This document shows positions 8,653 through 16,876 of a stretch of 64,000 nt of DNA, piece by piece. Below the pieces are notes generated by a model, which was given only the letters and a program-made list of their open reading frames with translations, did not search any database and was not told where the DNA came from. The DNA is from Prauserella muralis. GTDB taxonomy: Bacteria; Actinomycetota; Actinomycetes; Mycobacteriales; Pseudonocardiaceae. Location of the stretch: assembly GCF_003202285.1 (NCBI RefSeq), contig NZ_MASW01000006.1:186001-250000 (forward strand), given 5' to 3'. The translations under genes were made by a program, and so were the position numbers. Positions within the stretch are counted from its first letter, which is position 1; each line of letters opens with the position of its first letter.

Positions 8653-9673
8653 AGCGGATCCTCGGGTCGAGCACGGCGTAGAGCAGGTCGGTCACCAGGT
8701 TGGCCAGCACGGCGACCACCGCGAACACCACGACGCACGCCTGCACCACGACGAAGTCCCTGGTGTTGATGGCCTGCAGCATGAGCTGGCCGATGCCGGG
8801 CAGGGCGAAGATCTGCTCGATGATCACGGTGGCGCCGATGAGCGTGCCCAGGTTGAGCCCGACCACCGTCAGCAGGCCGAACGAGGAGTTGCGGAACGCG
8901 TGCCGCAGCAGCACCTGCCACGGCCCGATCCCCTTCGCCCGGGCCGTCGTGATGTAGTCCTCGCCCTGCAGCTGGTCGACGAGATCGCCGCGCAGGAATC
9001 GGGTGTAGAAGCAGAACAACGGGAACGCGATCGACACGGCGGGCAGCAGCATCGACCGGAGGTTCTCGCCGAGTCCCTGACTGAGCGGCACGTAGCCGAT
9101 CGCGGGGAAGAACGTGAACTGCACCGCGAACACCAGCACCAGCAGCAGCGCGATGACGTAGTTCGCCACGGCGAGGCCGGTGATGCTCACGAGCATGCTC
9201 ACGCGGTCGAACAGCCGGTTCGGCCTGTAGGCGGCCAGCAGCGCCACCGGGATCGCGAAGCCGAGCGACATCAGAAACGCCAGGCCCACGAGCTCACCGG
9301 TGACGCCGAGCCGCACGCCCAGCTCGCTGGTCACCGGCTGCTGGCTCACCAGCGAGGTACCGAGGTCGCCGGTGAGGGCACCACCCAGCCAATCGAGGTA
9401 ACGCTGCACCGGCGGCTGGTCGAGGCCCATCTGCCGGGTCATCGCCTCGACCTGCTCCGGCGTCGCCTCGGGACCGAGCAGCAACTGCGCCGCGTTGCCC
9501 GGAATGAGGCTCAGCACGATGAAGGTGAGCAGGCTGACCCCGATGATGATCGGGATGGCCGCGAGCAGCCGCCTGACGATCAGCCGCAGGCTCGGGGAGC
9601 GCAGGATTCGGGTGGCGACGCCCGGGGCGGCTGTCTCCCGGGCGTCGCCGAGCGCCGGATCGGTGACCGTCAC
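8639..9673 (-). CDS. ABC importer permease (DppB/OppB type)
   Basis: A 344-residue permease starting with GTG at 9673, coupled to the substrate-binding-protein stop. About 30 N-terminal residues precede the first membrane helix (LLAAIPIIIGVSLLTFIVL). The DppB-type motif LGPEATPEQVEAMTRQMGLDQP follows in the first external loop, and the EAA loop (TTARAKGIGPWQVLLRHAFRN) sits before the last helices. Length and order fit the family. Confidence 0.92.
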   Translation of the reverse strand: MTVTDPALGDARETAAPGVATRILRSPSLRLIVRRLLAAIPIIIGVSLLTFIVLSLIPGNAAQLLLGPEATPEQVEAMTRQMGLDQPPVQRYLDWLGGALTGDLGTSLVSQQPVTSELGVRLGVTGELVGLAFLMSLGFAIPVALLAAYRPNRLFDRVSMLVSITGLAVANYVIALLLVLVFAVQFTFFPAIGYVPLSQGLGENLRSMLLPAVSIAFPLFCFYTRFLRGDLVDQLQGEDYITTARAKGIGPWQVLLRHAFRNSSFGLLTVVGLNLGTLIGATVIIEQIFALPGIGQLMLQAINTRDFVVVQACVVVFAVVAVLANLVTDLLYAVLDPRIRYGNR

Positions 9674-11268
9674 TGGCTCATCCAGACCTCGTCCCAGATG
9701 ATTCCGGTGTTGACCAGCACCGGCGGGATCTTCGTGGTGACGCCGGGGCCGTGGACGTTGCTGGCGGCCACGTTGGCCGGCGCGAACGCCAGGATGAATG
9801 GTGCGTAGGCGTTGTCACTGATCAGCTTTCCGGCCTGCTCGTACAACTCGGCGCGCTTCGCCTCGTCGATCGTGGCCGCCGCGTCGTCGAGCAGCTTGTC
9901 CAGCTGGGGATCCTTGACACCACTGAACGGGAACTGCGAGTCGAAACGGAACGCGACCCCGACACCGGCCGCCGGGTCCCAGGCTCCCGCGGTCTGCAGC
10001 ATCGCCTGCCAGTTGCCGGAGTTGAACTCACCGATCAGCGAGTTCAGCTCGTGTGACTCGATGGTGGTCTTGATGCCCACCTCCTCCCACTGGCTCTGCA
10101 GCGCCGTGTTCACCTGTTCGGCGACGTACTGCTTGATCGTTCCCAAGTGGACGGTGAGCCCACCGAGCTCCTTGACCAGCTGACGTGCCTTGTCCGGGTC
10201 GTACGTGCGGTAGCCGGGGACCTTCTCCTGGTGGAACAGCCCGCCTGGGCCGGTGAACGTCTGCGCGGCCGGGTACTGGTTCTGGAACAGGCCCTTGCGG
10301 ATCGCGTCGACGTTCGTGGCGTAGTAGATGGCCTCGCGGGCCTTCTTGTTGTTGAACGGCGCCTTGCTCGTGTTGAGCTGGATCAGGTACGGCGAGGTGG
10401 CGGGCTGCTGTGTCACCGTCACCTGCGGGTTGTCCTTGGCCTGGTTGATGAGCGGCGTGGTGACCATGCCCTCGTAGACGTGCGCCTGACCGGCGAGGAT
10501 CGCCTGGTAGGCGGGCTGGTCGCCGCCGACCGACTTGATGGTCAGGTTGTCGAGGTAGGGCCGGTTCTCCTTCCAGTAGTTCTCGTTGCGGGTGAGCTTC
10601 AGCTCGGAGCTGAGCCGGTTGCTGACGACCTTGAACGGTCCCGCGCCGACCGGCTTGATCTTGAACTGCTCGGCGCCCATCTTCTCGTATGCGGTGGGCG
10701 AGGCGATCCAGTTGGCGTTGGAGACCACCAGCGAGTTGATCACGGCCGCGTAGGGCTGGGTGAACTTCAGCACCACGGTGTTGCCCTCGACCGTGATGGG
10801 ATCCTTCTCGACGACGGGCCAGTTCGGCGCGCAGGTGCACGTCGACTCGAGGTCGCGCTTCCAGTTCCAGGCCACGGCCTCGGCGTTGAGCGGCGTGCCG
10901 TCGCTGAACTCGACACCGTCGCGGAGCGTGATGCGCACGGTCTTGCCGCCGTCGGCGAAGTCGTAGTCCTTGGCGATCTCGGGCTCGACCCTGGCGTTGC
11001 TGCCGTCCTCGTCGGCGACGAGCTTGAACAGGCCGCTGAAGATGGCGTTCATGTGGGTCAGGTTCGCGCCCCCGGTGGTGTTCGTGGCCGGGTCGAGCCC
11101 ACTCGGCCACGAGCCCGCGAACCCGGAGCTGAGCAGCACCGTGAGGCTGCCGCCCCGCTGTGGCGGGCCCTCGGCTCCGCCGGCCGTGTCCGCCGGGCTG
11201 CCCCCACACGCGGCGGCGACGACCATCACCCCCAGTAACGCGATGAATTGCCGGATCTTGGTTTTCAC
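9670..11268 (-). CDS. ABC importer substrate-binding lipoprotein, SBP_bac_5 family
   Basis: A 532-residue extracytoplasmic solute-binding protein with a lipoprotein signal: charged start VKTKIRQ, hydrophobic run and AAACGGS cleavage site. The family-5 signature is visible at VRITLRDGVEFSDGTPLNAE. I prefer the GTG at 11268 because GGAG lies six bases upstream; an ATG at 11274 is possible but would sit directly on that GGAG. It is the first gene of the importer operon and so the likely promoter-proximal gene. The substrate is not readable from sequence. Confidence 0.9.
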   Translation of the reverse strand: MKTKIRQFIALLGVMVVAAACGGSPADTAGGAEGPPQRGGSLTVLLSSGFAGSWPSGLDPATNTTGGANLTHMNAIFSGLFKLVADEDGSNARVEPEIAKDYDFADGGKTVRITLRDGVEFSDGTPLNAEAVAWNWKRDLESTCTCAPNWPVVEKDPITVEGNTVVLKFTQPYAAVINSLVVSNANWIASPTAYEKMGAEQFKIKPVGAGPFKVVSNRLSSELKLTRNENYWKENRPYLDNLTIKSVGGDQPAYQAILAGQAHVYEGMVTTPLINQAKDNPQVTVTQQPATSPYLIQLNTSKAPFNNKKAREAIYYATNVDAIRKGLFQNQYPAAQTFTGPGGLFHQEKVPGYRTYDPDKARQLVKELGGLTVHLGTIKQYVAEQVNTALQSQWEEVGIKTTIESHELNSLIGEFNSGNWQAMLQTAGAWDPAAGVGVAFRFDSQFPFSGVKDPQLDKLLDDAAATIDEAKRAELYEQAGKLISDNAYAPFILAFAPANVAASNVHGPGVTTKIPPVLVNTGIIWDEVWMSQ

Positions 11269-11397
11269 GTGCATCTCCGCTTCGGTTGCGTCATTGAGAC
11301 CGGGGTCTTGCGATGCGGCTACAGGTTCCCTACTCACCGAAGCCGGGTGCGGCGAGATTTCGCGAGGTGGAAGAGAAGTTCGGGGGAACCTGCACCG

Positions 11398-11416
11398 GAC
11401 GTAGCGCGGCTACGTC
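11398..11416. promoter_or_regulatory. Inverted repeat in importer promoter region, possible operator
   Basis: GACGTAGC-gcg-GCTACGTC is a perfect 8-bp inverted repeat with a 3-bp spacer, 130 bp upstream of the substrate-binding protein start. It lies between that gene and the terminator after the alcohol dehydrogenase. Its size fits an operator for a dimeric regulator such as the IclR protein of this locus, but no direct link is visible. Confidence 0.45.
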
Positions 11417-11422
11417 ATTTGT

Positions 11423-11450
11423 CCCGGGGGCGGGAAAGCCCGGCCCCGGG
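11423..11450 (-). terminator. Terminator hairpin after alcohol dehydrogenase operon
   Basis: CCCGGGGGCGGG and CCCGGCCCCGGG form a 12-bp arm pair with one mismatch and a 4-base loop, starting three bases after the stop of the alcohol dehydrogenase (11454). In the minus direction the hairpin is followed by ACAAAT, a weak tail typical of high-GC terminators. It separates the dehydrogenase operon from the ABC importer operon. Confidence 0.6.
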
Positions 11451-11453
11451 CGC

Positions 11454-12572
11454 TCAGTGTTCGTGGATGATCACGCCGCGGATGTTCTTGCCGTCGAGCA
11501 TGTCCTGGTACCCGTCGTTGACCTGCTCCAGCGAGTACCGGTTGGTGATGAGCTCCTCGAGTTTGAGATCACCGGCGCGGTAGAGCCCCAGCAGCATGGG
11601 GATGTCGTAGAGCGGGTTGCTGTCCCCGAAGAGCGCGCCGCGGAGCTGCCGCTGGTAGCCGATGAGCATCCCGGCATGGACGTGCACGGCCTTCTCGTCG
11701 ATCTTGCCGACGGCCGTGATGGTCACCTTGCCGGTCTTGCCGGTGATCTGCACGGCCGAGTTGACGATGTCCTCGGTGAGCACGCCGGGCGTGCAGATGG
11801 CGTGGTCGGCCAGCTGGCCCCACGTCGCCTCCACCACGAAGTCGTGCGCGGACTTGGCGTCAGCGAAGGTGTGCGTGGCCCCGAAGACCTTCGCCATGTC
11901 GCGCTTGAACTCCACGGGGTCGACCACCACGACGAACTTGGCGCCCGCGTACCGCGCGCCCTGCACCGCGTTGCTGCCGACGCCGCCCGCGCCGTAGATC
12001 ACCACCGTCTGCCCGGCTCGGACCTCGGCGGCGTGCACCGCGGATCCCCAGCCGGTGGGCACGCCGCAGCCGACGAGCGCGCCGATCTCGAACGGGATGT
12101 CGTCGGGCAGCGGCACGCACGCCCACTCCGACACGACGGCGTACTGGGAGAACGTGCCCAGGGTGCAGAAGCCGCCGAGGTCCTCGCCGTCGAGATGGAA
12201 GCGGAACGTGCCGTCGGGAAACATTCCGGTGGAGGCGTTCTTGCCCTCGTCGCACATGTTCTGGTGCCCGGTGGAGCACGGCCTGCACTTGCCGCAGGCG
12301 GGGATGTAGGAGCAGACGATCCGGTCGCCGGGCTTGACCCTGCCGACATGCGGACCGACCGACTCGACCACGCCCGCGCCCTCGTGGCCGCCCACCACCG
12401 GCATCCGCACCGGGGCGTCGCCGCGCGTGATGTGGTCGTCGGAGTGGCACATGCCCGCCGCGTGGAACCTCACCCGCACCTCGTGGGCCTTCGGTTCGTC
12501 CAGCTGCAGCTCGGTGATCTCCCACGGGGTGTGCGCGCGCCGGGTGATGGCGGCACGGGTCGTGATGCTCAC
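11454..12572 (-). CDS. NDMA-dependent alcohol dehydrogenase (mycofactocin-associated, zinc type), copy 1
   Basis: A 372-residue group III zinc alcohol dehydrogenase. Catalytic zinc ligands are Cys42 (GMCHSDDH) and His63 (GGHEGAG). The structural zinc Cys set is 93, 96, 99 and 107 (CGKCRPC...C), and the dinucleotide motif is GAGGVGSNAVQGA. Insertions such as GEDLGGFCTLGTFSQY match the NDMA-dependent family, whose tightly held NAD is recycled by mycofactocin or by the artificial acceptor NDMA. It shares about three-quarters of its residues by eye with the second copy at 13533-14642. Its start overlaps the end of the F420 oxidoreductase gene. Confidence 0.9.
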   Translation of the reverse strand: MSITTRAAITRRAHTPWEITELQLDEPKAHEVRVRFHAAGMCHSDDHITRGDAPVRMPVVGGHEGAGVVESVGPHVGRVKPGDRIVCSYIPACGKCRPCSTGHQNMCDEGKNASTGMFPDGTFRFHLDGEDLGGFCTLGTFSQYAVVSEWACVPLPDDIPFEIGALVGCGVPTGWGSAVHAAEVRAGQTVVIYGAGGVGSNAVQGARYAGAKFVVVVDPVEFKRDMAKVFGATHTFADAKSAHDFVVEATWGQLADHAICTPGVLTEDIVNSAVQITGKTGKVTITAVGKIDEKAVHVHAGMLIGYQRQLRGALFGDSNPLYDIPMLLGLYRAGDLKLEELITNRYSLEQVNDGYQDMLDGKNIRGVIIHEH

Positions 12573-13543
12573 GCGGTTCTCCCTCCGACGGTGCCGGGCA
12601 GGCCCGCGTGCGGGAGCACGTCCCCGGCCAGCACGGCGATGTGGTCCAGGTCGTCGATGTCGTAGATGTGGAAGTAGACGGTGTCGGCGCCCGCCTCGGC
12701 CAGCTCGCCAAGGCGCTCGGTGACCAGGCCGGGCGTGCCGATGGCGGCGTGCTCGCGGATGAACTCGGAGCCGATCACCGCCGCCCTTCGGTCTACTTCG
12801 GACTGGCTCCGCCCGCAGGCGACGGGCAGCACGGCGGAGTGCCGCGCGGTGGCGGGGTCACGGCCGATCGCCTCGCACGCGGCGTCGAACACGCCGAACC
12901 GCTCGCGCAGATCGCCGCCGAGCGCGCCGTTGAACTCGTCGGCGAAGCGGGCGGCGATGGCCGGGGTGCGGCGCGGGCCGGAGCCGCCGATGATGACCGG
13001 CGGGTGCGGCGACTGGGCCGTTCGCGGCGGCGTGCGGTTGCCGTCGATGCCGAAGTGCTTGCCGGTGAAGGAAAACCCGGAGTCGCCGCCCGGTTCCGTG
13101 CGCCAGAGACCGGTGATGATCTCCAGCTGCTCCTCCAGCCGGTCGAAGCGCTCCCTGACCGGGGGAAACGGCACCCCGAACGCGGCGTGCTCGCGCTCGT
13201 ACCAGCCGGTGCCGAGGCCCAGCTCCACCCGGCCGCCGCTCATCTCGTCGACCGAGGCGACGATGTTGGCCAGGATGCCCGGCGAGCGGAACGTGGCGGC
13301 GCCGACGAGCGCGCCGAGCCGGACCCGGCTGGTGTCGCGGGCCAGGCCCGCCAGTGTCGTCCAGCAGTCGGTGGGCCGGTAGGTGGCGTCGTTCGGGTCC
13401 ACGCCCATCAGGTGATCGGAGCGGAAGAACGCGTCGAAACCGGCGTCCTCGGTGGCCCTGGCGAGGGTGAGGATCTGTGCGTAGGTGGCGCCGTGCCGGG
13501 GTTCCATCAGGATCCGCAGGCGCGGGCCGCGGCTAGTGCTCAT
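12569..13543 (-). CDS. LLM-class F420-dependent oxidoreductase
   Basis: A 324-residue TIM-barrel protein of the bacterial luciferase-like family. Recognisable segments are the N-terminal LARATEDAGFDAFFRSDH, the loop LGLGTGWYEREHAAFG near residue 105 and VIIGGSGPRRTPAIAARFADEFN near 190. Such enzymes mostly use coenzyme F420. It lies between two alcohol dehydrogenase paralogues with overlapping ends (4 and 11 bp), so the three probably act on one pathway, with this enzyme reducing or oxidising the aldehyde or a related carbonyl. Confidence 0.88.
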   Translation of the reverse strand: MSTSRGPRLRILMEPRHGATYAQILTLARATEDAGFDAFFRSDHLMGVDPNDATYRPTDCWTTLAGLARDTSRVRLGALVGAATFRSPGILANIVASVDEMSGGRVELGLGTGWYEREHAAFGVPFPPVRERFDRLEEQLEIITGLWRTEPGGDSGFSFTGKHFGIDGNRTPPRTAQSPHPPVIIGGSGPRRTPAIAARFADEFNGALGGDLRERFGVFDAACEAIGRDPATARHSAVLPVACGRSQSEVDRRAAVIGSEFIREHAAIGTPGLVTERLGELAEAGADTVYFHIYDIDDLDHIAVLAGDVLPHAGLPGTVGGRTA

Positions 13544-14642
13544 GCATGATCACGCCCCGGATGTTCTTGCCGGACAACATGTCCGCATAGCCGTCGTTGA
13601 CCTGCTCCAGCGAGTAGCGGCGCGTGACCAGCTCGTCCAGCTTGAGGTCGCCGGTGCGGTACAGGCTGAGCAGCCTGGGTACGTCGTAGAGCGGGTTGCA
13701 GGCGCCGAACACCGCGCCCTGGACGCGCCGCTGGTAGCCGATGAGCATGCCCGCGTTGTGGTTGACCGAGCCGTTGCCGACCGCGGTGATCGTGACCTTG
13801 CCGCTCTTGCCGACCACCTGGATGGCGGCGTCGATCACCTCGTCGTCGAGCACGCCCACGGTGATCAGGGCGTGGTCGGCGAGCTGGCCCCACGTGGTCT
13901 CGACGACGAAGTCGTGCGCGGACTTGGCGTCGGCGAAAGTGTGCGTGGCGCCGAAGACCTTCGCCATCTCCCGCTTGAAGGGCACCGGATCCACCACGAC
14001 CACGTTCTGTGCACCCGCGTACCGGGCGCCCTGCACGGCGTTGCTGCCCACGCCGCCCGCGCCGTAGACGACCACCGTCTGTCCAGCCCGGACACCCCCG
14101 GCGTACACCGCGGTGCCCCAGCCGGTGGGCACACCGCAGCCGACGAGCGCGGCGATGTCGAACGGGATGTCCTCGGGGATGGGGATGCACGACCATTCCG
14201 ACACCACCGCGTACTGCGAGAACGTGCCCAGCACGCAGAGCCCGCCGAGGTCCTCGCCGTCGAGATGGAAGCGGAACGTGCCGTCGGCGAACATGCCGGT
14301 GGAGGCGTTCTTGCCCTCGTCGCACATGTTCTGGTGCCCCGTGGAGCAGTACCGGCACTTGCCGCAGGCCGGGATGAACGAGCAGACGACGTGGTCGCCG
14401 ACGTTCACCCGCGTCACGTCGGCGCCCACCGCGTCCACCACACCGGCGCCCTCGTGCCCGCCGACCACAGGGAAGCGCATCTGCGCGTCGCCCTTCTGGA
14501 TGTGGTCGTCGGAATGGCACAGGCCCGCCGCGAAGAACTTGATCCGGACCTCGTTGGGCTGCGGTTCGTCGAGCTCGATGTCGGCGATCTCCCAGGGCCG
14601 CCCGGGTTCGCGGCAGATCGCGGCACGCGTGGTGATGGTCAT
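13533..14642 (-). CDS. NDMA-dependent alcohol dehydrogenase (mycofactocin-associated, zinc type), copy 2
   Basis: A 369-residue close paralogue of the copy at 11454. It has the same zinc ligands (GLCHSDDH, GGHEGAG, CGKCRYCSTGHQNMC) and coenzyme motif GAGGVGSNAVQGA. I use the ATG at 14642 (MTITTRAAIC), which aligns with the other copy; an in-frame ATG at 14654 would add four residues. It is the first gene of the three-gene operon. Retention of two similar copies suggests different alcohol specificity or dosage. Mycofactocin biosynthesis genes are not in the window. Confidence 0.9.
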   Translation of the reverse strand: MTITTRAAICREPGRPWEIADIELDEPQPNEVRIKFFAAGLCHSDDHIQKGDAQMRFPVVGGHEGAGVVDAVGADVTRVNVGDHVVCSFIPACGKCRYCSTGHQNMCDEGKNASTGMFADGTFRFHLDGEDLGGLCVLGTFSQYAVVSEWSCIPIPEDIPFDIAALVGCGVPTGWGTAVYAGGVRAGQTVVVYGAGGVGSNAVQGARYAGAQNVVVVDPVPFKREMAKVFGATHTFADAKSAHDFVVETTWGQLADHALITVGVLDDEVIDAAIQVVGKSGKVTITAVGNGSVNHNAGMLIGYQRRVQGAVFGACNPLYDVPRLLSLYRTGDLKLDELVTRRYSLEQVNDGYADMLSGKNIRGVIMHEH

Positions 14643-14710
14643 GCTCGTCACCATGCCCCGCGCACTGTGCGGCGGCTACCGGCCTTTCGCGTCACGGAAG
14701 AGGTGCGCCA

Positions 14711-14794
14711 CCCGCGAGTCCTGCGTTCAGGCCCGCGAGTCCTGCACCCAGACCCGCGAGTTCTGCGTTCGGGCCCGCGAGTTCTGCGCTCGGG
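14711..14794 (+). repeat. Dispersed 21-bp tandem repeat block 1 (four units)
   Basis: Four consecutive 21-bp units with the invariant core CCCGCGAGTyCTGC. Units 1-2 read GTCCTGC and units 3-4 read GTTCTGC. It lies between the S9 peptidase stop (14835) and the alcohol dehydrogenase start (14642). Unlike the other three blocks it does not abut a stop codon on its own sense strand. It forms an inverted pair with the block at 16799-16875 around the peptidase gene. Confidence 0.9.
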
Positions 14795-14834
14795 CTCGGG
14801 CGGACTCCGGCCAGCAGAACCCCACGCGCCGTGG

Positions 14835-16736
14835 TCAAGGCCCGAGCCAACGGTCGAACCAGGTGCGGGTCCGGCGCAGGAGGTCCAGCTGGTGCCGGCG
14901 TTCCCGGATCGAGTGGCCCTCTCGCGGATAGATCACGAACTCGTGCTCGACGCCGAAATGGCGCAGCGCCCGGTGCAGGTACACGGACTGACCGAGGGGC
15001 ACGTTGGTGTCCTCGGCGCCGTGCAGGATGAGCACCGGAGTCTGGATGCGGCCGGCGAAGGAGATCGGGCTGACCGCGTCGTGCGGATGCGGGCCGACGC
15101 CGGACCAGCCGGTGCTGCCGCCGAGCGCAGCTTCGAACTGGCCGTGCTCGCCGGTCGCGGCGAGCATGCCCCAATCGATGACGCCCGCGAGGACCAGTGC
15201 GGCGCGGAAACGGTCGGTCTGGCCAACCGCCCACGCGGACAGGAACCCGCCGTGGCTTCCGCCGGCGATGCCCAGCCGATCCGGATCGGCCACGCCTTCG
15301 CCGACGAGCAGGTCGATGCCGGTCAGGATGTCGGTCCACTCCTCCTGTCCGACCCGGCCGGCCACGCTGACGGCGAACTGGTGGCCGTGGCCCTGGCCCC
15401 CGCGGGGGTTGGGCAGGAACACCGCGTAGCCGGCGGTGGCCAGCCACTGCGCGCTGGGGAACCAGAACAACTGAAAACGATCGGCGTAGCGGTCGTACGG
15501 ACCTCCGTGCACGATCGTGACCAGAGGAAACGGGCCGTCCGACGCGGCCTTTCCGACCGGCAGTACCAGCAGGCCGTCCAGATCGAGACCGTCGGCGGCA
15601 CGGTAGGCCAGCGGTTGCTGGGTCCCGAGCGCGATGCCGTTCAGTTCCGGACGGGTGTTGGTGATCCTTCGCAGCGGCCCGGCCGGTGGCCCGGCATGAA
15701 CGTTCGCGGGCTCGTATCGGGTGCCGGTCAGTACCGCGATCTTCTCGCCGGTGGGTGTGGTGGTGAGGTCGTCGAGGCGTCCGCGGTGTCGCGACAAGGT
15801 CGTGGGGCCGGTGGGGTCGAGCCGGGCCAGGGTCGTGTTGAGGCCGTCGGCGAACACAATCAGGGGGGCGGCATCGGTCTGGTGCAGTTCGGTGGGGCAC
15901 ATCGGGATGCCGGACGTCCGGTTACGCAGGACCCGGCTGTCCACGGCCAGGTCGAACACGGCGGTGCCTGCTTGCAGAAGCGGCGGGGTGAGTGCCAGGT
16001 ACCCGAGGTGCCAGCCGTCCTCGCCTGGCCACCAGGCCAGCGAACGTGCGCCTGCCCCGGCCGGTCCGAGCTCCACCGTGGCCCCGGTCGACGGGTCGAA
16101 CAGGTGCAGGCGGCCGGTGCGGGGGCCGTAGTCGTTGTCGCTGCCGGCCTGGGTGAGCACGGCGAGCGGGCCGCCGTCGGGTCGTTGCCGCAGCTCCACG
16201 ACGTGCCGGTCGCCGAACACGGCCGGGGTGGTGACCAGGCCGGTCCGCAGGTGGAGCAGACGCAACCGGGCATGCGGTTCGCGCTCGCCGACGACGATGG
16301 CGTCGTCGCGGTCCTGGGCGCGGCGCGTGTCCTCTTCGGTGGGTTCGTCCTGGGCGAGCAGAGCGACCAGGCTGGGGTCGGCGAGCGGCAGGTGGTCGAT
16401 CACGCCGGCGCGCCAGCTGGTCACGCTGCTCACCGTGCCGTCGGCAAGGGCGAGCCTGTGCACCTGCGGGGTACCGCGATCGGTACGGTCGGACAAGAAG
16501 AACACCGCGCCGGAGTCCGCGGACCAGCGTGGTCGAGACTCCGTCGAGATATCGGCCGTCACCCGGCGCGGCGCGACGGCACGTTCGGTGTCGGCGAGCC
16601 AGAGTTCGGTGTCGAGGTGGTCCCCGGTCCGGCTGGCGGGAGCGAGGACGTAGCAGAGCAGGCGCCCGTTGGGGGCGAGGGCCGGCGTCTGCGGTGCGCG
16701 GCCGTCGACGACGAGCTCGGCGGTCAGACCTGTCAC
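14835..16736 (-). CDS. S9-family (prolyl oligopeptidase/acylaminoacyl type) serine peptidase
   Basis: A 633-residue cytoplasmic protein without a signal peptide. The N-terminal two-thirds is a beta-propeller made of WxxDS/DRTDRGTPQ-like blades. The C-terminal alpha/beta hydrolase has the nucleophile motif GGSHGGFLSAW, an acid in HGAEDTNVPLGQS and the catalytic His608 in REGHSIRER. It starts with GTG at 16736. It probably trims short peptides or N-acyl peptides. It is flanked by inverted repeat blocks and is not coupled to neighbours, so it looks like a single-gene unit. Confidence 0.9.
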   Translation of the reverse strand: MTGLTAELVVDGRAPQTPALAPNGRLLCYVLAPASRTGDHLDTELWLADTERAVAPRRVTADISTESRPRWSADSGAVFFLSDRTDRGTPQVHRLALADGTVSSVTSWRAGVIDHLPLADPSLVALLAQDEPTEEDTRRAQDRDDAIVVGEREPHARLRLLHLRTGLVTTPAVFGDRHVVELRQRPDGGPLAVLTQAGSDNDYGPRTGRLHLFDPSTGATVELGPAGAGARSLAWWPGEDGWHLGYLALTPPLLQAGTAVFDLAVDSRVLRNRTSGIPMCPTELHQTDAAPLIVFADGLNTTLARLDPTGPTTLSRHRGRLDDLTTTPTGEKIAVLTGTRYEPANVHAGPPAGPLRRITNTRPELNGIALGTQQPLAYRAADGLDLDGLLVLPVGKAASDGPFPLVTIVHGGPYDRYADRFQLFWFPSAQWLATAGYAVFLPNPRGGQGHGHQFAVSVAGRVGQEEWTDILTGIDLLVGEGVADPDRLGIAGGSHGGFLSAWAVGQTDRFRAALVLAGVIDWGMLAATGEHGQFEAALGGSTGWSGVGPHPHDAVSPISFAGRIQTPVLILHGAEDTNVPLGQSVYLHRALRHFGVEHEFVIYPREGHSIRERRHQLDLLRRTRTWFDRWLGP

Positions 16737-16798
16737 CCGGTCAGTCTGTCAACATCGACCGCGCGACGACCCCGATGGCGCGCCAGGCCAGCGTGGGC

Positions 16799-16875
16799 GC
16801 AGAACTCGCGGGCCCGAACGCAGAACTCGCGGGCCCGAACGCAGGACTCGCGGGCTGGAACGCAGGACTCGCGGG
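16799..16875 (-). repeat. Dispersed 21-bp tandem repeat block 2 (four units, last partial)
   Basis: Four copies of the same unit as block 1, on the minus strand. Reading from the kinase stop (16877-16879) the order is GTCCTGC, GTCCTGC, GTTCTGC, GTTCTGC, with only one base between stop codon and block. The unit nearest the stop is cut to 14 bases. Confidence 0.9.
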
Positions 16876-16876
16876 G

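Noticed and set aside
14711-16875. Repeat blocks as a CRISPR array
   Set aside because: The 21-bp units are directly adjacent with no unique spacers, blocks have only four units and no cas genes are near.
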